Shown: positions 11,036 through 23,665 of the stretch, in pieces
Layout: each line of letters begins with the position of its first letter
Position numbering within the stretch: position 1 is the first letter of the stretch
NCBI GenBank assembly: GCA_917880885.1
Contig: OU862916.1
Coordinates: 50,752,831 to 50,816,830, forward strand
From: Limnephilus marmoratus
Taxonomy: Eukaryota; Arthropoda; Insecta; Trichoptera; Limnephilidae
DNA: 64,000 bases
Direction: 5' to 3'
Notes under the pieces: model-generated
The model's input: only the letters and a program-made list of their open reading frames with translations
The model's database searches: none
Told to the model about the DNA's origin: nothing
Made by a program: the position numbers and the translations under genes

Positions 11036-11190
11036 GGGAGAGAAAAATAAGAGGAAGAGGAAGAGCGGTAATCTGGCTATTCAGATATGATTATTAATTT
11101 CAGCTAGAGTCATTTCAAGCAACGTAACGTTTCGATTATAAATGGTGATCTTTCACCGAGGCGATACCCAGAGTACCCGCCACTCTTAAA
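11036..11190 (-). repeat. SINE-A fragment (3' half)
   Basis: Matches the SINE-A core on the minus strand: the G/A-rich complement of the pyrimidine tract, then GGCTATTCAGAT, then a degenerate TTTCAAGCAACG...GTTTCGATTATAAATGGT. The tRNA head is absent. Confidence 0.7.
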
Positions 11191-11344
11191 TATAGATTCT
11201 AAAAATAATAATAATAATCGGACTTCTGCACGTGAGAAAAAGTGGGCCCCCATGGATGGTTAAAGAATTCCGTTCCATTTTTTTAAAATCAATGTTCACT
11301 TCCAATTCCTCAATTTATAAATAAAATTAAAACAAAATATTCCT

Positions 11345-11585
11345 AACTACGTCGAGGTACACAGCTGTTCAGATTTGGTCACCAAACACGGTTAGCAAAC
11401 AGTAAACATGCCTTTAAAAGCAATATTTTAAATCTGAATAGTGTCATTTCATCAGGGCGATTCCGAAATTAACTACCACTCTGGAAAGTTTAAAACCTCA
11501 AATTTACTATTAATTAAAACCAAATATTTGCGCACGCCGAGATCGAACCAGTGACCTCCGGATTCTGGCCAAGGATCGTATAGTA
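11345..11585 (-). repeat. SINE-A fragment (5' two-thirds)
   Basis: A minus-strand copy containing TTCAGATTTGGTCACCAAAC, a diverged core, and at its far end a degenerate B box (GAGATCGAACCAGTGACCTC) marking the tRNA-like head. The 3' pyrimidine tract is missing. It lies next to another SINE-A fragment. Confidence 0.7.
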
Positions 11586-11589
11586 GATA

Positions 11590-12974
11590 GATAAAGGATG
11601 CCGAAATTAAGAGGGATTACCTATGCTTTACATTTTCTGTCTCTCTTACGTATTATACATTTACATCTTCCTGCTCTATTGATAATACCACGTGAACCCG
11701 CAAAGGTTCAACAAGAAACCAAATTTGAAAACAAAAAGAACATACTTTTTGTAAAAAAATCGTGCTAAATAATCACGCGGTGCCAATCAGGGGAACGTCA
11801 AAATTGAGTTGATGCTCTTCATCGAGCGGGATAGCGATAAGGAGGCGTAATGGACCAGAACGAGAGGGTCACACAAGAGATGCAAATGATATTTATAAAA
11901 AAGCACAATAATAAGTCGGGAATGCACTCGCGAGGAGCATTATTTGTTTGTGGGCTCGTGGTAATGTCAAACAGAATTTATCAAATAATATTTAATATTA
12001 TTTGATGATAATAAATTGACAATGATTTTGACAAATGGTTCTTTCCGTAACAATGTAAATATTATACGTAGGAATATATGTATTTGAGACGACTTTTGAG
12101 ATGAAAGACAAAAAAATATTTCTGGATATGTTGAATAAGTCATTGTAATAAGTAACTAACTGTGCATAATTTAAACATTTAGAACAAATTATCTGTTTGC
12201 TGCCAGTAATAAAAAAATGTAGATTCTCAGATGATCGCTTTAAAGTTGTAGATTTCTTTAATCAGATTTAATATCCTAGCTAAAACAATAATAATGTCAT
12301 TTTTTTAAAAGCACTTGTCATCTAACAACTAGTTTTATCTGGGATTTTGTTGTGGTTGTTGTTGTTGTTTTATTCATTAAAAAAACATTAAAAACTGGGC
12401 ATAATGACTTTTTGAAAACATCATGTACTAACGAATGATAATATTTTTTAATCTCCGGCTTGTAATTGAAGTAAAATAATGTATGGTTTCATAGTGCTTT
12501 CACACAAACGAAGTATTGAATTCCGAACTTTAGGTCGCACAGTTTACACCTGCGCTGTGCAAGCGGGTTCCCCACAGAGCGTCGGACCATCCCTTTATCT
12601 TGCAAGAAGCCACCAAAATGTTTTAGCCATTTTTAGGAGTACTTTTTAGTATAATTAAGTGAGTATTTTATGTGCTTTCTACACATTATCCCACTTTCAA
12701 AAGTCATTAAAATAATTGTTTTTAACAATAAATTACTAAAATGAGCTAAAACCAAGGTGTTATTGGATGTACCTATACACTGCATAAAACAGGATAAAAT
12801 AGATAGATTGTGACTTCTAACTCAGTTTTGATAAAAATATCACTTAATGACTTCTAACTGTAAACCGACGATTTATAAATATATATTTTTAAATATATGA
12901 TGATAATAGATATCCATAAAGTTCGTTTGTAAATAAGTTTAGTATAACTAATCATAATGAACTTTTAAGTAATA
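11590..12974. other. Unassigned AT-rich region
   Basis: About 1.4 kb, with a short GTT repeat near 12348-12370. No open frame longer than about 60 codons, no tRNA-like box and no inverted repeat that I can support. Confidence 0.4.
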
Positions 12975-13927
12975 TTAGGTTCTTACATATGAAATTAGCG
13001 TTTTGCCGTACTGGCAACTTTGATCTCAAATGTCTTCTCTTTGGTTAGGAATTCCAAATTCAAATTTATACAGCTATTTACCCATGTATTTGTGTTTCGA
13101 AAATTAGAATTCATTTGTTTTTTCCTTAATTGTTTTTTTTTCTTTGCGTCACTTAGTTTACAAAATGGAAAACTTATTAAAAATATCGCGTTATTTACGA
13201 GTACGAGTTCCACCGTGGCACCAGTGCTGCAGAAACGGCTCGAAAGATTAATGATGTGTACGGCGACGGTGCCGCAAAAGAAAACACAGTGCGTTTTTGG
13301 TTCCAACGTTTTCGTTCTGGAGATTTCGACCCGCCGAACAAGCCCCGTGGACGACCGGAGACCATAGTTGATAATGAAGAATTGAAGGCTATTGTGGAAG
13401 CGGATCCATCGCAAACCACGTCCGAGTTAGCTGCAGGCTGCGGTGTTAGTGATAAAACTGTTTTAATCCACTTGAAGCAAATTGGGAAGGTGAAAAAGCT
13501 TGAAAGGTGGGTACCTCACGAATTGAGTGAAGCAAATCAACAAACGCACGTTAGAACCCTAGACCACACACTGCACAACAGACGGCTACCAAATTAGAGG
13601 AGCTTCAATTGGAATGTCTAAGACATCCACCGTACTCTCCGGACCTTGCCCCAACAGATTACCATTTTTTTCGAAAATTGGATAACTTTTTGCAAGGGAA
13701 AAAATTCAACTCCAATGGGGCAGTCCAAACCGCCTTCAAAGATTTTATTGATTCCCGTCCGAATGGTTTTTTTAGTAAAGGGATCGATGAACTACCTATG
13801 AGATGGCTAAAGTGCATAGATAGCAATGGTACATACTTTGATTAAATAAATATATTATATTTAAAAAAAATCGACTTTATGTTCCTCCCATACAAAACGT
13901 TAATTTCATACATATGTAAGGACCTAA
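12975..13927 (+). mobile_element. mariner (mori-subfamily-like) element, internally deleted
   Basis: Terminal inverted repeats: left TTAGGTTCTTACATATGAAA and right the complement of TTAGGTCCTTACATATG... with a small 4-base indel. TA dinucleotides at both ends agree with mariner integration. The 953-bp length is short of the usual ~1.3 kb. Between them lies a transposase remnant resembling Bmmar1 of Bombyx mori (recognised from memory, not searched). Confidence 0.88.
13165..13845 (+). pseudogene. mariner transposase remnant (central deletion)
   Basis: Mariner transposase cuts and pastes the element by binding the inverted repeats. The N-terminal DNA-binding half is readable from about 13210 to 13555 (ETARKINDVYGDGAA, WFQRFRSGDFDPPNKPRGRP, ELAAGCGVSDKTV, WVPHELSEA). 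The C-terminal end is readable in another frame to 13845 (ARPH-like PRPHTAQQTATKLEELQ, then YSPDLAPTDYHFF). The middle third is deleted at about 13553-13558, removing the first two catalytic aspartates of the D,D34D triad; the third (SPDLAP) survives. A further frameshift lies just after the ATG at 13165. It cannot make active transposase. Confidence 0.9.
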
Positions 13928-14664
13928 TGTAATATTAGTTCTTCAAACACAGCAAACTTATTTAGTGGCACCATTTTATTCTGAAATTTAAAATTGAAAG
14001 TATTTATTCATTTTTAATATCATATCACCTTCTGCACTAATTCATATAAAAATATTTTCGGTTTCTACTGAGGGAACAAGAACTTTACCCTTTTTACTTT
14101 GTTGTAAGTAATCGACAAAAATGTTAACAACAACAACGAAACAAGACAGTATCAAACGAAACGATCGTTGGTTTTATTACGATGATGTTGATGGTAGGCA
14201 CAAAATATTAATAAGGTAATTGTTAGTAATTCGAAATCTACAAGGTATTTTTAAGTTATTCAGAAATCACATAGAATTTAACTAATCGATATTCTACACT
14301 CAGACAAAAACTTTGATTCTAGAAATTACCAACTAATTTTGATGGCTATGGCTTCGTTCCTTCATGTCACGACGAGCTGTGGCTTGCCCCGAGCGAAGTT
14401 AATTTAAGGTATGACAGCTATAAAAATAAAGGTAGTTGGCCCAGAACCCAGAACCGGGACAGCGAACAACACCTGGAGACGGGGGAATGCGGGACCCGTT
14501 TCTTATCACCATCACCTCCAATACACTCATATACTGCCTGGAGCCTAACCGCTAGCACTAGACTAAACACCGGGAACACTACCCAAATTATTAATGTCTC
14601 ACTCTCGTTGTTACAGATCGAAAAATAAAAATTTTTTTCGTACTCTCCTGGTAATTTTTAAAAT
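13928..14664. other. Unassigned AT-rich region
   Basis: About 740 bases, no feature I can support. Confidence 0.4.
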
Positions 14665-14689
14665 TTGATTTATCTGTGCGCAAATATTA

Positions 14690-15170
14690 ATTATTTTTCA
14701 TCTTTCCTTATTTTTTACTTTTCTTCTTTTTTATATTATTTTTCTTCCTTTTCTTTTTCGCTCTCTTTTTTCAATTTTTCTTATTTTATGTTCGGTTTCT
14801 TCTTTTTCGCTCTTTTTTTCTTTTCTTTATTCTTTTCCTTGTTTTTTCTTATTTTTCTATCGTTTCAATTTTTTTCTCTTTCTTCTTTTTTTATTCCTTT
14901 TTTTCATATTTTTACTATTTATCTTCTTTTTCTGCTATTTCTCCTTTTTCTTCTTTTTATTATTTTTCTTCTTTTTGTCCTTTTTGTGTCTTTTGTGCTT
15001 TTTGTTCTTTTCGTTATATTTTCTTCGTTTTCTTTTCTTCTATTTCTTTTTCATATTATTGTACTTTTTATTCTTTTTCTTCCTTTTGTGGTTTTTGTTC
15101 CTATTGTTCTTTTCCTTTTTTTTCTTCTGTACTTTCTTTTCTTATTTTTTTCTCTTCTGTACATGACTGC
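14690..15170. repeat. Pyrimidine-rich low-complexity block (T/C)
   Basis: About 480 bases almost wholly T and C on the plus strand, made of degenerate TTTTTCTTC units with few purines. The long Phe/Leu/Ser-rich frame across it is a by-product of composition and not a membrane protein. Confidence 0.85.
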
Positions 15171-15329
15171 GAAATCATTGCATTAGGTAGATACAAACTT
15201 GTAATAAAAAATTATAATTTCAATTTTACGTTTGAGATTGCAAGTCTGGTTCAATGAACTCGGATTTGTAATAAATGTAAGTGTCATTTTCAAAAATGGA
15301 TCTGGTTTGTGGGAAGAATTTAGACAAGT

Positions 15330-15433
15330 CGTCGCCTTAGTTCGTATTTGTCCAACAGACCATTAGAAAATTTAAAATGAAGATTGAACAAAAACTAAAA
15401 TGGTCTGTTGAACAAATAAGAACTGAGGCGACG
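15330..15433. mobile_element. Palindromic MITE D copy 1 (104 bp)
   Basis: A near-palindrome: CGTCGCCTTAGTTCGTATTT at the left pairs with ...AAATAAGAACTGAGGCGACG at the right, and the inverted repeat continues into ACAGACCATT / AATGGTCTGT. Possible 4-bp target duplication AAGT at 15326-15329 and 15434-15437. Related ends occur at 19.9 kb and 40.8-41.05 kb. Confidence 0.75.
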
Positions 15434-15437
15434 AAGT

Positions 15438-16325
15438 GATGAAGTATCTACCTGTAACGGATTTTTTTGTTGAAATATTATTTTAACTGTCATTTTATCA
15501 TCTCACAACATTTTCTATTTAGTATTACCTACCTACTTACCCTATAGAATGGCACTGAAAATATTCTTAATGTATTAAAAAATAAGATTCATTCACAGGA
15601 ATATAAAAATTCATATATATCAAAAGACGGCTATAAAATTTATGTGGGGTCTCTTGAAATTCGGTCATTTAAATACAAATTACTAAGTTTTTTTTATGAG
15701 TTTTACAATAAATTAACGAATATACACACACATATGTTTAAAAACGTCGTAAGTATTAATATTACAATGAGAAGCTGTAACAGAGAGGATTTAATTCGTG
15801 ACAAAGAAAGATCTATACATCCTTCCATACTGCTCAGTGGCTTTGTTTATTTTTATTTGTTGTAAATCAGTTTGGTTATAATGAAATAAAATTTTAAGCC
15901 GGTCGCAATGGGAAGATTCATCGCAAGGGCGTAGAATGAAAATATTCGTCACTTCTGAAATAAAAACGATAACTAAAACAATTATGTTTATTTTTGTACA
16001 AGGTTGCAATGATAATTATTATTATTCACTTTATGAATATGCGACACTACTTTAATTCGACGCCTGTCTTGGTCAACCGGGATGTCTCAACTCTTTCTAT
16101 GCAGTTGTTCGTCATATTATGATCTTCCAATACTGAAAAGGGAATATTATCTTATTTTTTTTGATTTAACATAGAAAAATATTGATAAAGTGTTCATCAT
16201 GTAATGTTCTTCGAATTTGATTGATTCAAGTTTTTTTTTAATTTTCATTTATCTGTTTTGTAAAATGCTAGCGCCGACCCGTGAATTTAAATATTGTAAT
16301 ATAAAATGAAATAAATTGAAATGAA
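15438..16325. other. Unassigned AT-rich region
   Basis: About 890 bases. Small open frames near 15644 and 15791 have no recognisable motif and overlap on opposite strands, so I do not call them genes. Confidence 0.4.
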
Positions 16326-16329
16326 AACA

Positions 16330-16405
16330 ATAAAAAAAATTGCTACTGTTGAGAATCGAACCCATGGAAGGCAAGGATGCTGACCATTTCACGCCAACAA
16401 TTATT
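16330..16405 (-). repeat. tRNA-like SINE head
   Basis: On the minus strand: TGGCGTGAAATGGTCAGCATC (A-box region), about 20 bases, then GGGTTCGATTCTC (B box), followed by an A/T-rich tail. The spacing fits a tRNA-derived promoter. It is too short and tail-fused to be a real tRNA gene. Confidence 0.6.
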
Positions 16406-17269
16406 GTAAGAACGGCGGCATAAATTCAGTATGTGTACTGAAAACACGTGAGTTTTACTTGAATTTCAGAATATTACGTGCCTTCTTACGTCACATGACA
16501 GCCGAAATTATATTGTTTAATTTTTTTTTAAATATTTTTTAATTGTTTAATTTATGACATTGTTACAGCATTGAACATAAAATAACGGGAAAACAAAATA
16601 GTGAAATACATATTTTAATGAATTTCTCTTGAGCTTGGCGTAGGAGTTATTTCATAATTATTTCATTATTATTACATAATTTTACATAGAGTGCAAAAAA
16701 CATTTTCCCTGAGAATTTCATATTAATTAAATATTTATTAAAATTAAGAGTGTAAAAATCCGTTGTCTTTTCCTTGTTTGAATAACATGAGAAGTTAATG
16801 TTTAAGGTTTTGCTTTAAATAAATAAAAAAAATATATTACTAATAAAACACGAGCCGCCCTTGCTAATTTATGATGGTTTATTCACTACCACAGCATCCA
16901 GGTCCAGCGTCACACCAGATCTGATGGCCGTTACGAGAGGCCATTAACTGACCACACGCACACGCTCACACACACATACACAAACCTCACCTCATTCTCA
17001 TTCTCACCCATACCGATACACGTTTCTCACCCATACAAGCTCGGGCACGTTGCGCGAGTGTTTATGATTAATAAATTATTTTGCTGGCTGCCGTGTTACT
17101 CGTCAAATAAGAAATAATTAACGGAATAACGGAGTTTTACGTACTTAAAAGACGATGAAAGAATTTCAGCAAAATGAGGATATAAATGCTAAATCATTCA
17201 ATTGATGTCAGGTGATCGAACCGTCCGCGTCTTATGAAAAATGACTTCTCATTCTTAATAATAGTAATA
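16406..17269. other. AT-rich region with short CA-rich patch
   Basis: About 860 bases. A CA-rich patch lies near 16955-16985 and a G/C-richer island spans 16850-17110, possibly an old retroelement piece. Nothing assignable. Confidence 0.4.
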
Positions 17270-17345
17270 TTTGGATGACTTGTATAGCACCTTTTTTGTG
17301 AAAAATCACCTCAAGGGCGCTGTACAAACTTACATATCTCTACAA
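17270..17345 (-). repeat. CR1-like LINE 3' tail fragment
   Basis: Carries the core GTGAAAAATCACCTCAAGGG followed by CGCTGTACAA. The same core occurs at 28.1, 49.8 and 51.6 kb. At 49.8 kb it lies downstream of a LINE C-terminus on the minus strand, which identifies it as LINE 3' UTR. Confidence 0.65.
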
Positions 17346-17597
17346 TCTTACTTCTAACTACAAACTAGACAAACCATTATGACAACTTATAATATGGCTA
17401 AAAATTGCATGCACCGGTTCATCGATCACTGATACGGAACTATATGTACAATCATTTGACCAATAAACGCGATGCTGCGTAAAAATGTACTGTGCTGTTA
17501 AATTTCCATCAGTGCTTTAATAGTTGGCTATGTAAAAGGCATATTTTGTCAGAAGTAGGAATTTAGGTAATCGATTCATAGCCAGCTTTAGTTTTGT

Positions 17598-17940
17598 GCA
17601 ACGCGACCAGCGATCCGGAGGTCGCAGGTGCAAATCCCGGCATGCGCAAGTGAATTTTATTAATGGATGTGCTATTTCACAATTTAATCATTTAAAATAA
17701 TATAAGGTATACGTTCCAAATAAAAAGACACTCTTCAAGACCACCATTCAGAAATGAAACGTTGCTTGAAATGGTTTTCGTGTTTACGACGGAGATCTGA
17801 AGAGCTAGGTAGATCCCCACCTTCTTCAGCCCCACCTCCTTCCCCTCCCAATTACCTTCAGCCTCACAACATACCCTTATTGGGGATGCCGTAGTCTCAC
17901 TGGCTCCAGGCGGTTGGGAGCAGTTGGGACTCTTATATAC
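17598..17940 (+). mobile_element. SINE-A copy 2
   Basis: A plus-strand copy with a degenerate tRNA-like head (GGAGGTCGCAGGTGCAAATC), the core GAAACGTTGCTTGAAATGG, the pyrimidine tract, and the GGGGATGCC...TCACTGGCTCCAG 3' region. There is no long A-tail; it ends at about 17940. Confidence 0.8.
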
Positions 17941-18258
17941 ACTCTATTTGTACTTTACTTTTTTTGTTTTTCTGTTTTTTACATTGTATATCGATCTTTT
18001 TTTATCTTTGTCATCTCTTTATTTTATCATCACTATTTTTGTTATCTCTTTTTATACCTCTGTTTATATTTTGCTATTTCTAATTTCTGTTAGTTTCTAT
18101 GTATACTTAGCGAAAAACAACTATTAAACTGTGCATTCTGTGAACATTTTTATGTGGACTATTAACATCTACGCTTTTTACAATGCTAATCTAATGACTT
18201 TTTTTATGTTAATACTCTGTAAATGTTCCAAAACAATAAATAAATAAATAAATAAATC
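17941..18258 (+). repeat. Probable LINE 3' end with (AAAT)n tail
   Basis: AT-rich sequence ending in CAATAAATAAATAAATAAAT near 18236-18256, the tail type seen on other LINE copies here. No coding remnant was identified upstream. Confidence 0.4.
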
Positions 18259-19437
18259 ACAAGTGATTATTGCTTTTGCTAAAATTTCTTTTCTTATAAC
18301 TTGATAAATGTGTTTTGTAGAGTGGTAATGCATTTGTTAAAGGCAGCTTACGGAGTGAAGTTTGGTTGATGAATTCCAACTTCCGATAAGTAATGTTAAA
18401 CATCCAAGTAATGTTTCCTCAGTTCCCTTACTACTCTGTGAACAATTTTTGTAGAGTAAGTAATATTTAATGGCTTGATAATTAATCAAAAAGCCTCAAG
18501 GCAAGACCTTTAAATTATTTAAGACGATTGATGATGGACTTGTGCAGAACGGCGATTTAACGAACAACCCACCCACGGGTTTGAATAATTATTTATTCAT
18601 TTAAAAAGCGCAAATTTATTGTGACTTCTCGTACTCAAAAAATTAGAGACAAAACAAGAACGATTCTTCCAAATAATTTGTTATTATTTCATCATCATCG
18701 TGTGTCTATTGTGACTAGCGAACAACGCAACTCATTTTCGACACGATCACCTCCTACTGGCTATTTGTATGCCAAATAATGGATACGGACTTTTTTACCC
18801 CAGTGACGAACGAAAAGACGATTCATTCTGATTCCGATTGCCGCCGATCTAACGACGCGCGAATTGCTTCGTGTTCGTTCCCTACTTCTCGATAAATAAT
18901 CTTGTATAAATGTAATTTATGGATTTGATATTGTTTAATACATCTGTAAGTACAGAGCCTTAGGTACTTATTCGATTTACATACACAATACAATTCATGC
19001 CCACATACTATCAACAACAGCTGGAAAAAGCTATCGCTAATGAATTTCTCCCAAAGACATTTTAATTGATATGTTAAAATGAAATGAAACCTAGATAGTT
19101 ATCATTTCGACGAGCTGGAGGCAAACCATGTGACCATATTTTTGGCGACTACGACCTCAGTCGTATGTTCAACGCCGAAAAGCGCACATTGAAATAACCA
19201 GACCCTGCGAAGAAAAGTAAAGTTCGCTAAAGTAAGTTCGCCGGATCTGATTTTAAACAAACAGCCTGTCGTGGCGACGCTAAATACGAGTAAGTTGTGC
19301 AAATTATAACACATTTGTACCCAATTAAATAGTGTAACAAAATATTCAATTTTGAAAACAAGCCCGAACTTTTGTTTACCCGATTTGGGGATTTAGTAAT
19401 TTTTTTAGGGTATTGTTAAAAGAACATATTATTGTAA
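18259..19437. other. Unassigned region
   Basis: About 1.2 kb. Small minus-strand frames near 18823 and 19102 lack motifs. No repeat or RNA signal that I can support. Confidence 0.4.
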
Positions 19438-19776
19438 AAATAAAATTTATTTATTTAATATGTGTTATTTCAGGATTAATTCATTTAAAATGTGTAGTAT
19501 GTATATTTTAGACACGTTTCAGAGCGAAGATACTCTTAGTAACGCCCTGGTGTAAGACCACCATTCAGAATTGAAACGTTGCTTGAAATGGCTTTAACCG
19601 TGTTTGGTGACCAGATCTGAATAGCCAGGTTCTTCCCTACCTTCCTCTTCCCCATCTACTTCCTTTCCCCACTACCTTTAGCCTCACAACATATCTTAAC
19701 TGGGAATGCAATAGACTCACTGGCTCCGGGCGGGAGCAGCTGAGACTCTTGTGAGGTATTCATATAAAAAAACTAA
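19438..19776 (+). mobile_element. SINE-A copy 3 (tRNA head missing)
   Basis: Collinear with copy 1 from the AT-rich middle (TGTGTTATTTC), through the core GAAACGTTGCTTGAAATGGC and the pyrimidine tract, to the 3' end GTATTCATATAAAAAAA. The tRNA-derived head is absent, so it is 5'-truncated. Confidence 0.82.
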
Positions 19777-19784
19777 AAATAAAG

Positions 19785-19922
19785 CATTATAGCTTAGCGG
19801 TATTAATGGCTTTATCATAAACACCAAAATAATGTTTTATTAAAATAATGAAAGAAAACCTTCTCCTCCTGTAAAATTTTTTAATGGTCTGTTGAACAAA
19901 TACGAACTAAGGCGACGAAATG
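19785..19922. mobile_element. MITE D copy 3 (right half)
   Basis: Shares GAAAGAAAACCTTCTCCTCC and the terminal GAACTAAGGCGACG with the copy at 40.8-41.05 kb. The left terminus is missing. Confidence 0.65.
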
Positions 19923-20914
19923 ACAAATCACAGAAATGGAGATGGTCACGCCGCCTGCCGCGCTCTTCGCAACTTGGTTGGTTCCCTTTTCGCTGATTAA
20001 CTGGTCTATCAATTTGAGTGTCTATTATTTCACCCCTATCAGATCATTGCTCATCGTAAAGAGTCATGTATACTGTCATGCAGGTATTTATATCTAACTG
20101 ATTTATCTGTGATTTCTGATGTATCAGTGACCTCGAGCCTTACGGGTTCCTTGCAACAAACAGGTTAAAATTGTTAAGTTCTATTTAATTTTGTGTTTTA
20201 TTCTAAATATTGGTGGTAGTGAACGATAAACTAATTAATGTGTCAGAATTATTTATTTTTTTATGAAACGGAAAGATATAAAATAAAACAACACTGTATG
20301 AACCATAATTTCAGATCTAATTTTATTATACAGAGTCATGAACAACCTAATTGACAACCTTGCTATCGTTGCTACTATTAAACTCCATATACCGACAAGG
20401 AATACTAGACAAAATATTTAATAACATTCTTTTGCAACACATGCACAACCAATTATCAATCACACTCACTTAACATATCAATAGGATGCATGATTTAGGC
20501 AACAAGTTTGGTGGTATTGTAGATATTTTCGCTGATTCCCTTTATAATCTAAAATGCAATTTAAACCAACACTTTGTGGAATCATACAAATTATTGTAAC
20601 GTGTGTATAGTATATTTAACGATATGATATGTTATTATATTTTGTTCTACGTTATTGTCAAATAGTATATTGTTTAAAATATTTCATGGTTTTAAGCTAT
20701 ATTCTTCAAAAACTACTTGTATATTCTTAAAATTTTTCACTTTTATAACTTTTGGTATAAATTCTATGTATGTGTAATCTGCGATAACTTAAATATATTT
20801 TGATAATCTATGTAAAAGTCCCTATGGGCGAATAACAACAATAAATAATTCAATGACAACATTTCCTTATGCATTATCCGATCAAGGTGTTATTTTTTGG
20901 TTTGAGTACCACAC
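19923..20914. other. Unassigned AT-rich region
   Basis: About 990 bases. A LINE-like ending (CAACAATAAATAATTC) is present near 20840. No gene seen. Confidence 0.4.
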
Positions 20915-21075
20915 AAGAGTTCCAACTGCTCCCAAACGACCGTGGCATCCTCAATCGGGGAATGTTATAAAACTGAAAGGGAGAGGAAAGCGATGGAGAA
21001 GAGGAAGATGGGGAAGTACTTAGCTATTTTGGTTGGTATGGTCAGCAAACACGGCTAAAGAGATTTTATACGGCC
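20915..21075 (-). repeat. SINE-A fragment
   Basis: Minus-strand 3' part: ACACAAGAGTTCCAACTGCTCC, then the GGGGAATG block, the G/A complement of the pyrimidine tract, and CAGCAAACACGGCTAAAG. Diverged. Confidence 0.75.
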
Positions 21076-23370
21076 ATATTATTACGCACTATCTGAAAAA
21101 AAAATCAGTTGTTGTTGTAGAACGTATTTAGCATGTTTTGGTAAAATGTGTTCTCTTTAAAACTACAGTTTAAGATTAGTCGTCTACACAACGATTTAAA
21201 GTCTGTTCTAAATTAAGATTCGTTTTATTTTTAATTACTACTGTATGTCTAATTAATTTTGAATACAAGGAGAGAGTCCTTTTGCGAAAATTGAAGCCAT
21301 TTTAAAAGTAATAGACTAAACGTGACTTGGGCATGTCTTGTGTCAGTTCCCCAGGGTTGCCAAAACGGATTAAATTAATTTCTTTCATGAAATTATATAG
21401 CCGTATATGTACCTACGTATTTAAATACTTTAATAAATATATATAAATTTATTTTAGTATTTTAAAAATAATGTTTTGAAAGAAACATGAAAAAGAAGAA
21501 AACACTGAACACAGAAATAAACATAACTAAAATAATGTCAACAACACGGAGCTTCGGTTGGGTATTTTTTTAGATCTCTCTCCATATTTCTCCAAGGTCT
21601 TAGGTCTCTAAAATGTATACAAGCTGCACACGGAATTCATTTACAAGCTCTTTCCACTAGTTAAATAAATAAAATAAAATGAGTTAATTAAGACACTTGA
21701 TGCGTATTGATTAAAAATGCACTTATTGATGAATTCCAAGAAACTGCTTTGCAGTCGGATCCTGACTCGAGAATAAATTTAAATAAATGAAAAAAGCACA
21801 ATCCAAGCGCATTCACGGAAGAAAAATTCATTGGAATTAATTCTAGAATGGCATCACGTTCATAATTATTACGAAACCGCATCAAAAGCTCGATTTCACG
21901 CTCCGCTTACAAATTTGTTCGAAAAAATCGTTAAAAATATTCCGTGTTTGCGCGTTGCATTTTTTAGTGGTTATGTATTTCGAACCTTGGAGCGTTTTCC
22001 CCTTATCTTGTTAATTAAAATGACGCGTCCGAGAGTGGATGTGTTATATTTATGAATTCTGCATTTTTTGAACATCGTGTTAAGTGTTTCACATTCCAAG
22101 TGTCGTCCGCGAAGCAAACAGGTGTTGAAACGTCGCTTGGAATGGTCGGCCACCGCCCAGGGTCGTGTCTTGTTAATTGAGTAGAGATTTCTCTGAATTG
22201 AAGGGGACAGTGCAGAAATCAAATCATGTTCGCTTTTTCTTCGAAACGAAATGTTGACAAAAAACGGAAAGAATTTTGTGTGATGTGTCTAGCTTAGGAT
22301 GTAAATTACGTAGCTACAAAATGCGTTTTGGGTGATTTCTGAAGCTGATTATTTCAGATTATGATCGATTTCAAGAAAATCTTTTGTTTTTACATTCAAA
22401 TTATTATTAAATTCACCTCACAAATTGTCCATTTTCTGAGGGGTTTTTAAATATCAAAATAAAAATACTCGTGGGATCAGCTAACATTAGCAGGACCCGA
22501 ATGATATTAAAATATCAAAATTAAATTTCATTTTTGAATATATTTTAACCACCTTCCTTAAATCTAAAAAAGATCGATTACATTCATGAATTTCAGCTTA
22601 TTTCAAAAAATTTCCCATAATTACTATAATTAAAAAATTCTCCTCATTCTGTTATTGAAAAATTTAGCGCCTTTCTGATTTTTCTGATATTTACTTGATG
22701 ATTTTATTATTTGGGCTTAAATTCCCTCGCCAAAGACAAGACCTTTGCCTCTTTAAGGTGTTTGTCTCTGTGAGGAAAAGCTAGTATCATTTTTTTTTAT
22801 TTCGTGTAAAAATAATTTGTATATTTATTGTAAAAAATGCGTTAGTACATTAAATTAAAAAAAATTAATAATTTAAACACAGAAAAATACATAATCATTT
22901 ACAATAAATATCCTGGATCAAAAAACAATTTACCAAAAACATTGTAACTAACAAACATCACCCATTTTATTTAATTTAAAAAAACATATAAAAAGCTTTA
23001 TTTGTGGACACTTCCTTCACTTTCACTCTGTAAGTATAATATACTTACCACCGTGCCTACATATATAATATGATGATGTTCAACTCTTTTTCTACGTTGT
23101 GCAAGAAGTACAACGTGTTTTAACTCTTTTCAATACATCGTCCTACATTGCGTCTATATTATAATATTATGGCAACCTACTTTGTGTGTCTATTTAAATT
23201 AATTGTTATTTAATAATTTATTAACATTGTGTCATTTATTAACGTTTTTTAAACAACAAGCCACAGCCACTAACCTATTGTATTTAATACCAAACACAGT
23301 GTCTACCACAAGAGCTTCAAAGACGATATTATGCTTCCACTTGTGACGACAGAATAACACTTTTCAAAAT
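21076..23370. other. Unassigned AT-rich region
   Basis: About 2.3 kb. Opposed small frames near 21831-22222 lack motifs. A 19-base near-match to the SINE-A core at 22125 lacks flanking similarity. No exon, RNA gene or transposon end could be supported. Confidence 0.4.
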
Positions 23371-23545
23371 ATTTATTTATTTATTTATCTGTACACGTCC
23401 AATTAGAGCATTTACATATGATAAAATTAAAAACACAAATACATTTTTAATTTACAATATGAACCGAACACCTCAGCAACAGGTTCTCCTCGTTCACAAA
23501 ACATAACTACATTTACACATAGTTGCTGATTATTGTACACCCTAC
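23371..23545 (-). repeat. Probable LINE 3' end with (TTTA)n
   Basis: A TATTTATTTATTTATTTATC tract, read on the minus strand as an (AAAT)n tail, followed by AT-rich sequence resembling a LINE 3' UTR. No coding part found. Confidence 0.4.
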
Positions 23546-23665
23546 TACCTACCATGTTTTACAATAGGGACCTTTTTTTGTATTATATGTACTTTTCATC
23601 TGTAAACCTGTAAACTGTAAGTACAAGCACAAAAAAAAATTGTGTTGCTTCACATTGTCACGCAG

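Noticed and set aside
13020..13419. Overlapping 74-139-codon frames on both strands
   Set aside because: They are shadows of the mariner transposase remnant, whose true reading resembles a known transposase.
14665..15186. 173-codon hydrophobic plus-strand frame resembling a membrane protein
   Set aside because: It lies wholly in a T/C low-complexity block; amino-acid content follows composition and there is no domain or codon bias.
22125..22145. Near-match to the SINE-A core (GAAACGTCGCTTGGAATGG)
   Set aside because: Only about 19 bases match and neither flank continues the SINE, so chance is likely.
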